Shown here in pieces: positions 1-5,380 of a DNA stretch of 8,300 bases (positions are counted from its first letter, which is position 1; every line of letters starts with the position of its first letter). The translations under genes and the position numbers were made by a program. Source of the DNA: Candidatus Poribacteria bacterium (GTDB taxonomy: Bacteria; Poribacteria; WGA-4E; WGA-3G); assembly GCA_009845505.1 (NCBI GenBank), contig VXZL01000507.1, positions 1 through 8,300 on the forward strand, written 5' to 3'. The notes below the pieces were generated by a model. It was not told the DNA's origin and ran no database searches. It saw only the letters and a program-made list of their open reading frames with translations.

Positions 1-16
1 TTTTGACACTGGCTTT

Positions 17-60
17 GCCCTCTGTTTTAGATAGCAGCTAACCTCTAAGGGCGTTTTTTT
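17..60 (+). terminator. Rho-independent terminator of a gene left of the window
   Basis: GCCC (17-20) and TTAGA (27-31) on the left arm pair with TCTAA and GGGC (44-52) on the right arm. The inner bases TAGC and GCTA (32-40) can extend the stem. A run of seven T follows at 54-60. The left arm has a 6-base bulge, so the stem is imperfect. The T run lies to the right, so it would stop a + strand transcript entering from outside the window. Confidence 0.5.
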
Positions 61-99
61 ATATCCATCCGTGCGTTCTATCCGGGACAATATATCAAA

Positions 100-115
100 A
101 TGTGTTATTACACAT
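100..115. repeat. Perfect 6-base dyad ATGTGT-N4-ACACAT
   Basis: ATGTGT (100-105) and ACACAT (110-115) are exact inverted copies around TATT. The symmetry is of the size bound by a dimeric regulator, but no gene starts close by, and such a dyad can arise by chance in AT-rich DNA. Confidence 0.25.
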
Positions 116-144
116 ATAACTTGCCGCTCGAAAAGATTTGTTTA

Positions 145-262
145 GGACTTAGGCATTTCCTCTTAAGGTCCCCCCGATAAAGGGATTTAGGGGGTTATAA
201 AGTACCGAATAACGACTTTTTGCATAAAACAAGTCCCTTTTCTGCTCAATTTGCGTAAGTCC
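145..262. mobile_element. MITE-like non-autonomous element, 118 bases
   Basis: GGACTTAGGCA (145-155) is the inverse of TGCGTAAGTCC (252-262) at 10 of 11 positions. These ends enclose 118 bases with no coding capacity. Inside is a hairpin: CCCCC (171-175) pairs with GGGGG (190-194), and TAAA (178-181) pairs with TTTA (186-189) around GGGA. Short terminal inverted repeats around a non-coding, structured core are the hallmark of MITEs. I see no clear target-site duplication, so the exact ends are uncertain. The transposase that would move it is not in the window. Confidence 0.5.
170..194. repeat. C-rich/G-rich hairpin inside the MITE-like element
   Basis: The stem is CCCCC/GGGGG plus TAAA/TTTA with a two-base bulge (GA) and a four-base loop. 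Elements of the form CCCCC...TTTAGGGGG are scattered repeats in several large bacterial genomes (from memory). No T run follows, so it is not a typical terminator. Confidence 0.45.
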
Positions 263-264
263 CG

Positions 265-293
265 TTGTTTTTTAATCGCACACATAGTATAAT
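265..293 (+). promoter_or_regulatory. Possible sigma70-like promoter for the 473-1427 pair
   Basis: TTGTTT (265-270) is separated by exactly 17 bases from a perfect TATAAT (288-293). The -35 box matches only the TTG half of the consensus. It lies just outside the right end of the MITE-like element and would give a leader of about 170 bases before the start at 473. A chance match is possible in this AT-rich stretch. Confidence 0.35.
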
Positions 294-320
294 TGGGAGT
301 AGTATTAAGTAGTAGTTCTT

Positions 321-433
321 TCCAGACTTTGAGGGTTCTACCTTGATAGATATAAATTCCAATATGTGTAATGATGTAAGATCTGCTAAACCTTTTCGGA
401 GCAATTAATGCTGTCTTCAAAGCAGTAAGCACA
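321..433 (+). pseudogene. Decayed 3' fragment of a paralogue of the PD-(D/E)XK gene
   Basis: Codons 392-430 read LFGAINAVFKAVS. The intact gene downstream ends with LFGAINTVFKAAS (1365-1403). By hand, 30 of 39 bases match, and 7 of the 9 differences fall at third codon positions, as expected for sequence that diverged while coding. A TAA at 377-379 interrupts the frame. Further left, one base slip at 328-331 would give RLEGSTLI, resembling GKLVGDTFT in the intact gene; this part is weak. No start or catalytic part remains. The remnant frame stays open into the 473 gene, but a strong ribosome binding site marks that gene's own start. Confidence 0.55.
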
Positions 434-457
434 GTAACTTGTACATGCTATGCTGTT

Positions 458-464
458 AAGGAGG
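458..464 (+). promoter_or_regulatory. Strong Shine-Dalgarno site fixing the start at 473
   Basis: AAGGAGG ends 8 bases before the ATG at 473. An upstream in-frame GTG at 464 overlaps this site and is therefore not a plausible start. Confidence 0.75.
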
Positions 465-472
465 TGTTTCTT

Positions 473-778
473 ATGATAGAAACACTTGAAACATTAGCAA
501 AAAGGTTAATACGATTAGAAAAAGTGGTTGCAGAGGTGCCACTGCGACTCTCCGAGACCGTTGATATATCGAAGTCTGTGGATATGAGGAAGCGAAAAAC
601 AGAGGATAAGCAGTCCGAGGCGCAAGCCCTTAAAAAAATGCGTGAACATCTCGGAATTGCCCATATAGAACTCATGCCGCTTGAAGAACTTCGCAAGAGC
701 ATGGCACGCCACGGCATTCGCGCGGAAGATAACGAGTTTAGCCGTGGAATTATTGAGGAACGTGAGAAATATCGGTAA
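473..778 (+). CDS. Hypothetical small helical protein, 101 residues
   Basis: I do not recognise this protein. The ATG at 473 is preceded by an ideal AAGGAGG 8 bases upstream, which makes the gene credible. The product is charged and probably almost all helical. Residues 1-25 show heptad-like spacing of hydrophobic residues (coiled-coil potential). The middle (about 30-60) is rich in Lys, Arg, Glu and Asp, and the C-terminal third again looks amphipathic. There is no signal peptide, membrane segment or metal motif. It lies 34 bases before the nuclease-like gene on the same strand and probably shares its transcript. It could be a partner, inhibitor or DNA-binding helper of that gene, but this is only context. 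A decayed fragment paralogous to the next gene lies directly upstream. Confidence 0.6.
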   Translation: MIETLETLAKRLIRLEKVVAEVPLRLSETVDISKSVDMRKRKTEDKQSEAQALKKMREHLGIAHIELMPLEELRKSMARHGIRAEDNEFSRGIIEEREKYR

Positions 779-812
779 ATCTCAGCCATGGCGATTCTGG
801 GGGTACACTATC

Positions 813-1427
813 ATGGCATTTAGCGATTTCAAAAGAATCTCCGAAGTCCAAGAGAAATTCAGAATCAGATATGCGACAAACGACTTTCTTAAGGTTGAAT
901 CTGCAAGCCCTTCAATAGAATTTTTGCAAGAATTTGAGTTCACCATGGAAAATGTCAACGTTTTTTCCTCTGAGGCCTCACGCTGTGAAGCGATTATCTT
1001 TCCTATTTTAAGAGAGACATACAAAGCGTATGCCGATACTTACGCGCTCTGGATAAGGGAACCCATCATCTACGATGAAACGCTGAACGGCACACCGGAT
1101 TACCTCGTCGCTACAAAGTCCGAATTAGGCATGACTGTTATCGGAGTGCCTCTCGTAATTCTGGTTGAGGCGAAGAAGAATGATTTTGAACAAGGTTGGG
1201 GACAATGTCTGGCAGAATTAGTAGCGGCACAAAAAATAAACGATGATCCGGATGCTCCCGTGTACGGCATTGTCAGCGATGGAGAACGGTGGCAATTTGG
1301 AAAACTTGTCGGCGATACCTTCACCCAAAACAGAACGAGCTTTAGCATCGATAATTTGCCAACACTCTTTGGGGCAATTAATACCGTTTTTAAAGCAGCA
1401 AGTGAGGCATCTGTTGGACAAAGTTAA
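813..1427 (+). CDS. Stand-alone PD-(D/E)XK nuclease-fold protein, 204 residues
   Basis: The protein shows the core signature of the PD-(D/E)XK nuclease superfamily: a helix with Glu59 (about 53-68), then GTPD with Asp96, then a hydrophobic strand leading to Glu119-Ala-Lys121, then Gln131 in a following helix. This resembles the N-terminal domain of type I restriction subunit HsdR, but no helicase or other domain is attached, so it is not an HsdR. All expected catalytic positions are present, which suggests a metal-dependent DNA- or RNA-cleaving enzyme. The substrate is unknown. I chose ATG 813 (MAFSDF...) because a G-rich stretch lies about 9 bases upstream; a longer frame from 681 would overlap most of the C-terminal third of the preceding gene. 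The gene follows the small helical protein by 34 bases. Its stop overlaps the stop of the convergent dehydrogenase gene by 4 bases. A degraded paralogous tail lies at 321-433. Confidence 0.65.
   Translation: MAFSDFKRISEVQEKFRIRYATNDFLKVESASPSIEFLQEFEFTMENVNVFSSEASRCEAIIFPILRETYKAYADTYALWIREPIIYDETLNGTPDYLVATKSELGMTVIGVPLVILVEAKKNDFEQGWGQCLAELVAAQKINDDPDAPVYGIVSDGERWQFGKLVGDTFTQNRTSFSIDNLPTLFGAINTVFKAASEASVGQS
1424..1427. other. TTAA palindrome shared by two convergent stop codons
   Basis: Bases 1425-1427 are the TAA stop of the + strand nuclease-like gene. Bases 1424-1426, read on the other strand, are the TAA stop of the dehydrogenase. The two genes therefore overlap tail to tail by 4 bases, with no room between them for a terminator. 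Confidence 0.9.
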
Positions 1428-2497
1428 GGCACCAACTGCACCTTAATGGAGTCCGACCCCTCCTGAACCATCTCAAACCCTGTGAGATAGTCCTCCAACG
1501 GCAGCTGATGCGTTACCATAAGACTCACATCAATCAGACCACGGTGGATATAATCAATCGCCAACGGATACGTGTATGGACCCAGATGCGAACCGTGGAT
1601 ATTCAGCTCTTTTGTATCCCCAATGATAGTCCAGTCCACCGTCACCGGTTCCCGCATAACGCTGAATTCCACAAACGTGCCTGCCTTTCGGATCATGTGC
1701 AATCCCTGTTCAACCGCTTTCGGATGTCCCGTCGCTTCAATATAGACATCACACCCATAGCCTTCCGTTAAATCTAACACCGTTTGCACGGCATCCGTTT
1801 CCGATGGGTTAATCCCGATATCCGCGCCCAATTTTTTGGCAACCGCTAACCGATTTGGCATCAGGTCAACAGCAATAAGTACCCCTGGATTTTTCAACTT
1901 CGCCGCGCCAATCATACCCAGTCCGAGTGTGCCTGCACCCGCAACCACAACAACATCCCCGAACTCGATGTTCCCACGTTGCACGGCGTGAATAGAGCAG
2001 GCGAGCGGTTCAATCACCGCTGCATTCGCCGTCGGAATGTCAGAAGGCACCTTGTAAACAAGCGAACGCGCAGGGAACTTCATATAGTCCGCCATACCGC
2101 CGTTGACAACGGGTTGAAATCCGTAGATGTTATGGACTTGGCAGAGCCAATACTTCCCCGTTCGGCAGTAACGGCACTCCCAACACGGCACAATCTGCTC
2201 AGCGATAGCAGTATCGCCTATCTGAAGACCATACTTCTCACCCGCGCCTTCACCGAGTTCCACAACCTCACCGATGAATTCGTGTCCAGCGATAACGGGT
2301 GCCTCTACATAAGGTTTTCGGTGTTCGTCGCCCCAGAAAAGCGGCGCGCCTGTCCAGCACTTGATGTCGCTTGCGCAGACCCCACAGGCGTTCACTTTAA
2401 TAACGACTTCACCGAGACCCGCCTCCGGCATCGGGACCTCTTCAAGACGGTAATCCCACGGTTCGCGACACATAATCGCGCGCATCGTTTTCGACAT
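1424..2497 (-). CDS. Zinc-dependent MDR dehydrogenase, erythritol/L-threitol dehydrogenase-like
   Basis: This 357-residue protein has the full medium-chain dehydrogenase/reductase layout. Catalytic zinc ligands are Cys41 (GVCASD) and His72-Glu73 (GHE), with Glu163 in EPLAC as the likely further ligand. The structural zinc loop has Cys105, 108, 111 and 119. The Rossmann dinucleotide loop is GAGTLG (187-192), and Asp211 at the end of the second strand predicts NAD rather than NADP. It should oxidise a polyol or secondary alcohol to a ketone in the cytoplasm. The run from APLFWG to the structural zinc and IYGFQ resembles proteins annotated as erythritol/L-threitol dehydrogenase (from memory), so the class is firm and the substrate tentative. 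The start is set by AAGGAG (2505-2510), 7 bases upstream. It lies 120 bases behind the methyltransferase gene on the same strand and may or may not share its transcript. Confidence 0.88.
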   Translation of the reverse strand: MSKTMRAIMCREPWDYRLEEVPMPEAGLGEVVIKVNACGVCASDIKCWTGAPLFWGDEHRKPYVEAPVIAGHEFIGEVVELGEGAGEKYGLQIGDTAIAEQIVPCWECRYCRTGKYWLCQVHNIYGFQPVVNGGMADYMKFPARSLVYKVPSDIPTANAAVIEPLACSIHAVQRGNIEFGDVVVVAGAGTLGLGMIGAAKLKNPGVLIAVDLMPNRLAVAKKLGADIGINPSETDAVQTVLDLTEGYGCDVYIEATGHPKAVEQGLHMIRKAGTFVEFSVMREPVTVDWTIIGDTKELNIHGSHLGPYTYPLAIDYIHRGLIDVSLMVTHQLPLEDYLTGFEMVQEGSDSIKVQLVP

Positions 2498-2617
2498 TCA
2501 AACACTCCTTATCGAATTCAGTCATCAGTTGTTCGTGCGGCGGTTGTCAATGTTTATAGTGCCACAAAATCTCTTTGCTGACTGCTGAGAGTGCAGCGAC
2601 CTGACCGCTGATGGCTA
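2498..2617. other. 120-base gap between dehydrogenase and methyltransferase genes
   Basis: The gap holds the dehydrogenase ribosome binding site (AAGGAG on the - strand, 2505-2510) and a GCTGA-rich repeat (2577-2618). No clear promoter or terminator is visible for the - strand. A TTGACA on the - strand (2550-2545) lacks a matching -10 box. Confidence 0.6.
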
Positions 2618-2618
2618 T
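2577..2618 (+). repeat. GCTGA-rich intergenic repeat, copy A
   Basis: The stretch starts with GCTGACTGCTGA (2577-2588) and ends with GCTGATGGCTAT (2607-2618), touching the stop codon of the methyltransferase gene. The same two motifs in the same order and orientation occur at 4199-4231. The CTGC and GCAG inside can pair around seven bases. Confidence 0.4.
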
Positions 2619-3127
2619 TAGCAATGTAAGATATGATAAGCGGCGATGCCCAATGAGACGTGGACGTTCAGCGATGCCCCCGCCCCATACATCGGTAGGA
2701 AGATGACCCTATCGCAAACAGCAAGCGTCCGCTGCGTTACACCGTGGTCCTCGTGTCCGACGATAAGACAGACTTTATCAGGATAGTCCACCGCATCGTA
2801 GCGGATGGATTGCGCCGTAATCTCCAAAGCGAAACTCGTGTAACCCTCGGCTTTAAGGGATACAATGGCATCCGCTGCCTGCTCCACATACCGCCATTTC
2901 ACACGTCGATGTTTGCCCCGCGCGACTTTACGAACAAGTGGATGCGGCGGTCGCGCACTGATACCCGTCAGGATGAGTTCTTTTACACGGCACGCATCGG
3001 CTATCCGAAATGCAGAACCGACATTAATCGGATCTTGTACGTCTTGGAGAATAAAAACCAGTTCTCTCTCTGGCGGTCTCACCTGCTTCAGAAAGTCTTT
3101 AAGCGGTTTGCGGCGAAGTTGTTTCAT
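2618..3127 (-). CDS. SpoU/TrmH-type RNA 2'-O-ribose methyltransferase
   Basis: The 169-residue protein carries the three SPOUT motifs. Motif 1 is INVGSAFR with Asn35, Gly37 and Arg41, motif 2 is IVGHEDHG with Gly124, Glu126 and Gly129, and motif 3 is the PMYGAGASLNV region (145-155) with Ser152 and Asn154. Motifs 2 and 3 form the trefoil knot that binds S-adenosylmethionine; Arg41 is the likely catalytic residue. It should methylate a ribose 2'-OH in tRNA or rRNA in the cytoplasm. It is little more than the catalytic domain and lacks the N-terminal substrate-binding domain of RlmB-type enzymes. Size alone suggests a TrmL- or TrmH-like tRNA enzyme, but the target cannot be read from the sequence. 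The start lies 7 bases after the reductase stop without a strong ribosome binding site, so translation may depend on coupling to that gene. Confidence 0.85.
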   Translation of the reverse strand: MKQLRRKPLKDFLKQVRPPERELVFILQDVQDPINVGSAFRIADACRVKELILTGISARPPHPLVRKVARGKHRRVKWRYVEQAADAIVSLKAEGYTSFALEITAQSIRYDAVDYPDKVCLIVGHEDHGVTQRTLAVCDRVIFLPMYGAGASLNVHVSLGIAAYHILHC

Positions 3128-3134
3128 GTAAACT

Positions 3135-3911
3135 TTAAGCCGCTCTGGTCTGTATCAGCCGTCGTCTCGCGCTCGCACGTGCCAATCCAACATCCAATGT
3201 GATATGGCGGTAATTGCTAATACCGAGATTGATGGCGTGTGCGGTTTCAAGATTGAAGCCCCACTCAATCCATTCCGGCATATCCATCTCTGGAATATTA
3301 CCCGCAACGATAACCTTCATGATACTAATGCCTTTCCCAAGGTTGTACGCACGTTGGATATATTCCAGATGCCGATCAAAGGGACCGCCTTCCAACATCC
3401 GACCCTCTTTATTCGCTGTTGTCAGAATAACTTCAAGTTCGGGGTGGTCAATTACGGCATCCATAACGGGACCCGTGTAGATATGCGTCGAACAGCCAAT
3501 GACTCGGATTTTACCAGCAGCTTTTGCCTCTCGAAACGCATCCAGTGCCCCTTCCCGCGATATCAAGTCTTCAGGCGAGGCGATACCGTGTAAGAGTAAA
3601 ACGTCCAAGTAATCCGTTTGCATTTCCTGAAGGGAACGCTCAATGCTCACGTTAGCACCTTCATAATCTTTCGCGCCGGTCTTCGTTTGAATGACGACTT
3701 CTCCCCTGTTAATTTGGCGGACCGCCTCGCCGAGGTGCGGTTGACTCCCGTAACCTTCAGCCGTATCCCAGAAGGTAATTCCTTCGTCCAGCGCCTTCAA
3801 CATCAGTTTGCCACCGGCTTCATAATTTTCACACGTGTTATTAAGATGCCCTGCACCAAAGCAGAGACGTGAGATCTCCAAACCCGTTTCTCCATAAGCT
3901 AAATATTCCAT
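3135..3911 (-). CDS. Aldo/keto reductase
   Basis: The 258-residue protein begins with EYLAYGETGLEISRLCFG, a typical family start, and has the complete catalytic tetrad: Asp49 and Tyr54 (WDTAEGYG), Lys77 (QTKTG) and His108 (LLLHG). It should reduce an aldehyde or ketone with NAD(P)H in the cytoplasm, using a TIM barrel. It is somewhat shorter than the usual 300 or so residues, with a brief C-terminal part, so the substrate loop is probably reduced. I chose the ATG at 3911 because GGAGG (3917-3921) lies 5 bases upstream; an earlier TTG at 3929 is less likely. The methyltransferase gene follows after 7 bases. The substrate is unknown. Confidence 0.85.
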   Translation of the reverse strand: MEYLAYGETGLEISRLCFGAGHLNNTCENYEAGGKLMLKALDEGITFWDTAEGYGSQPHLGEAVRQINRGEVVIQTKTGAKDYEGANVSIERSLQEMQTDYLDVLLLHGIASPEDLISREGALDAFREAKAAGKIRVIGCSTHIYTGPVMDAVIDHPELEVILTTANKEGRMLEGGPFDRHLEYIQRAYNLGKGISIMKVIVAGNIPEMDMPEWIEWGFNLETAHAINLGISNYRHITLDVGLARASARRRLIQTRAA

Positions 3912-3916
3912 TGTGT

Positions 3917-3921
3917 CCTCC
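3917..3921 (-). promoter_or_regulatory. Shine-Dalgarno site choosing the reductase start
   Basis: On the - strand this reads GGAGG, 5 bases before the ATG at 3911. It favours that ATG over the in-frame TTG at 3929, which it follows. Confidence 0.65.
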
Positions 3922-4027
3922 ACGTCCAAACGTAATCCAAGAAAGTCCGACTATGATTCTATGAACTGGTTGAAATCTCTTTTGATATACTTTAACCGAA
4001 TTCTACTCAGAAATGCAACCTTTTTTC

Positions 4028-4056
4028 TTGGCAATAAATCAATTTGCAGGTATTAT
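4028..4056 (+). promoter_or_regulatory. Sigma70-like promoter of the nagA operon
   Basis: TTGGCA (4028-4033) and TATTAT (4051-4056) each match the consensus at 5 of 6 positions and are separated by the ideal 17 bases. Transcription would start near 4063 and leave a leader of about 175 bases containing both intergenic repeats. Whether this organism uses the standard consensus is unknown. Confidence 0.5.
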
Positions 4057-4087
4057 AACGTGAGTTTGATCAAGGCTCTGGACGTAG

Positions 4088-4184
4088 GTTGGGTTGAATA
4101 GGATTGAAAAAAACGCTCGTATGCGCCACGAAAATTTCTCCACCCAAGCCACCTGAACGCTACAAACCCCGAATGAAACCCAAC
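4088..4184. repeat. GTTGGGTT ... AACCCAAC inverted repeat
   Basis: GTTGGGTT (4088-4095) and AACCCAAC (4177-4184) are exact inverses 81 bases apart. Each arm also has ACGTA just outside (4082-4086 and 4188-4192), with different spacing. Repeats built on GTAGGTTGGGTT...AACCCAAC are widespread in bacterial intergenic DNA (from memory). Here the arms would lie in the nagA leader transcript. Confidence 0.45.
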
Positions 4185-4198
4185 AAAACGTACGCTCC

Positions 4199-4231
4199 GC
4201 TGAAAGCCGACTGCTGACGGCTGATTGCTAT
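4199..4231 (+). repeat. GCTGA-rich intergenic repeat, copy B
   Basis: GACTGCTGA (4209-4217) and GGCTGATTGCTAT (4219-4231) repeat the order seen at 2577-2618. This copy ends 6 bases before the nagA start codon, in the place where a ribosome binding site would be expected. Confidence 0.4.
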
Positions 4232-4237
4232 AAAAAC

Positions 4238-5380
4238 ATGAAATTCAAAGGACAAACCCTTTTCAATACTACCCCTGTCGAAATCATCCTTGCCGACGCA
4301 CGCGTTCAGGAGATCCGTGAAATTTCCTCCACTGACAGTCCAACTTATGTCGCACCGGCATTAATAGACATTCAGGTGAACGGCTTTGCTGGTTTTGACC
4401 TCAATACCGCTACCGTTACATCGGGAGACGTGCGCGCGATGGTGCGCGCGCTCTGGAAAGTCGGTACCGGGTTCTTATGTCCAACGGTTGTGACCGGCTC
4501 TTTCGATCGGATCTATAATTCACTACATGCTATTATAGAAGCGTCTAAGGCAGACGCGTTGGTTGCCCACGCAATGCTCGGTATCCATCTTGAGGGACCC
4601 TATATCTCTGCAGAAGATGGACCGCGCGGGGCACACCCACTGGAACACGTCAGAGACCCGGATTGGGACGAATTTCAGCGATGGCAGGACATCGCCGAGG
4701 GGAAAATCACCATCGTGACCCTCGCTCCTGAAAAAAAGGGTGCTATTCCGTTCATCGAAAAACTGGTTGCAGACGGGATTGTGGTCGCGTTAGGGCATAC
4801 AAACGCCGCCGCAAGCGACATCCACGCAGCAATCGACGCCGGTGCGAGACTCTCCACGCACCTCGGCAACGGTGCACACGCATTAATCCGACGGCACCCG
4901 AACTACATCTGGAAGCAACTCGGTGCCGATGAGCTCTGGGCAAGCCTTATCGTCGATGGACACCACCTGCCCGCTTCCGTCGCCAAGTCGATGATGCGGG
5001 CGAAGACCCTCAACCGATGCGTCCTCGTCAGCGACGCGGTGGCTCTGGCAGGCATGAAACCCGGTATCTACGAGTTCGCAGAGAAATCTGTAGAATTGAC
5101 CGCCGACCGATGTGTCCGCTTGGTCGGCACAGAATATCTCGCCGGTTCTGCCATCGAATTGGCACGCGGTATTGAAAACAGCGTCCGATTCGCAGGTATC
5201 TCGCTTGAAGAAGCCGTCTCACTCGCCACGCTACAACCCATGCGTCTATTGGACGCGAAGGCACACGTAGAAGCAACCTCGAACCTAATTCTCTTTGAAT
5301 GGGATGAATCGCAGTGTGAAATCAACCTAATAGCGACAATCGTCAACAACGAATTGGTTTACCACACGGAGAGGCAGTGA
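4238..5380 (+). CDS. nagA: N-acetylglucosamine-6-phosphate deacetylase
   Basis: This 380-residue amidohydrolase should remove acetate from N-acetylglucosamine 6-phosphate, giving glucosamine 6-phosphate and feeding amino-sugar catabolism or wall recycling in the cytoplasm. Visible motifs are DIQVNG (44-49), HLEGP with Glu119, GHT with His187, STHLGNG with His208, VDGHH (239-243) and VSDA with Asp266. Glu119, His187 and His208 match the single-metal ligand set and Asp266 the catalytic acid. The barrel start has Gln46 and Asn48 instead of His-x-His, as in E. coli NagA. Asn211, Arg219 and His243 fall where phosphate and sugar contacts are expected (recalled from the E. coli enzyme), although the common FNAM is GNGA here. 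No clear ribosome binding site precedes the ATG. The gene overlaps the TPR gene by one base. A relative acting on another acyl-amino sugar is possible. Confidence 0.85.
   Translation: MKFKGQTLFNTTPVEIILADARVQEIREISSTDSPTYVAPALIDIQVNGFAGFDLNTATVTSGDVRAMVRALWKVGTGFLCPTVVTGSFDRIYNSLHAIIEASKADALVAHAMLGIHLEGPYISAEDGPRGAHPLEHVRDPDWDEFQRWQDIAEGKITIVTLAPEKKGAIPFIEKLVADGIVVALGHTNAAASDIHAAIDAGARLSTHLGNGAHALIRRHPNYIWKQLGADELWASLIVDGHHLPASVAKSMMRAKTLNRCVLVSDAVALAGMKPGIYEFAEKSVELTADRCVRLVGTEYLAGSAIELARGIENSVRFAGISLEEAVSLATLQPMRLLDAKAHVEATSNLILFEWDESQCEINLIATIVNNELVYHTERQ
5368..5374 (+). promoter_or_regulatory. Shine-Dalgarno site for the TPR gene inside nagA
   Basis: GGAGAGG lies 5 bases before the ATG at 5380 and within the last codons of nagA. 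It favours this ATG over the GTG at 5377. The nagA stop TGA (5378-5380) shares its last base with the ATG, so the TPR gene is probably translated by terminating ribosomes. Confidence 0.6.

Larger units (their letters stand above)
1..472. other. Intergenic region without an intact gene
   Basis: This AT-rich stretch has no convincing intact reading frame on either strand. It contains a terminator (17-60), a short dyad (100-115), a MITE-like element (145-262), a promoter-like pair (265-293) and a decayed coding fragment (about 321-433), each listed separately. The rest, mainly 61-99 and 116-144, shows nothing I can identify. Confidence 0.7.
3912..4237. other. Divergent intergenic region between the reductase and nagA
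   Basis: These 326 bases contain the reductase ribosome binding site, a rightward promoter (4028-4056), an inverted repeat (4088-4184) and a GCTGA-rich repeat (4199-4231). I find no convincing leftward promoter. An open frame at 3913-4101 has no family features and overlaps the promoter, so I do not treat it as a gene. Confidence 0.7.

Noticed and set aside
3..31. TTGACA at 3-8 with a 17-base spacer to TTTAGA
   Set aside because: The -10 box is poor (3 of 6), and the stretch overlaps the terminator stem.
187..432. Open frame of 81 codons on the - strand
   Set aside because: It runs through the MITE-like element and antisense to the decayed fragment, and it shows no family feature.
681..812. 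44-codon N-terminal extension of the nuclease-like gene
   Set aside because: It would overlap the preceding gene heavily, and the extension looks like out-of-frame translation of that gene. ATG 813 fits better.
2522..2550. TTGACA on the - strand before the dehydrogenase
   Set aside because: At 16-18 bases spacing no acceptable -10 box is present.
1979..2581. Open frame of 200 codons opposite the dehydrogenase
   Set aside because: It is a mirror of a strongly supported gene on the other strand and has no recognisable domain.
3913..4101. Small + strand open frame of 62 codons
   Set aside because: There is no ribosome binding site and it overlaps the promoter of the nagA operon. Its composition looks like non-coding AT-rich DNA.
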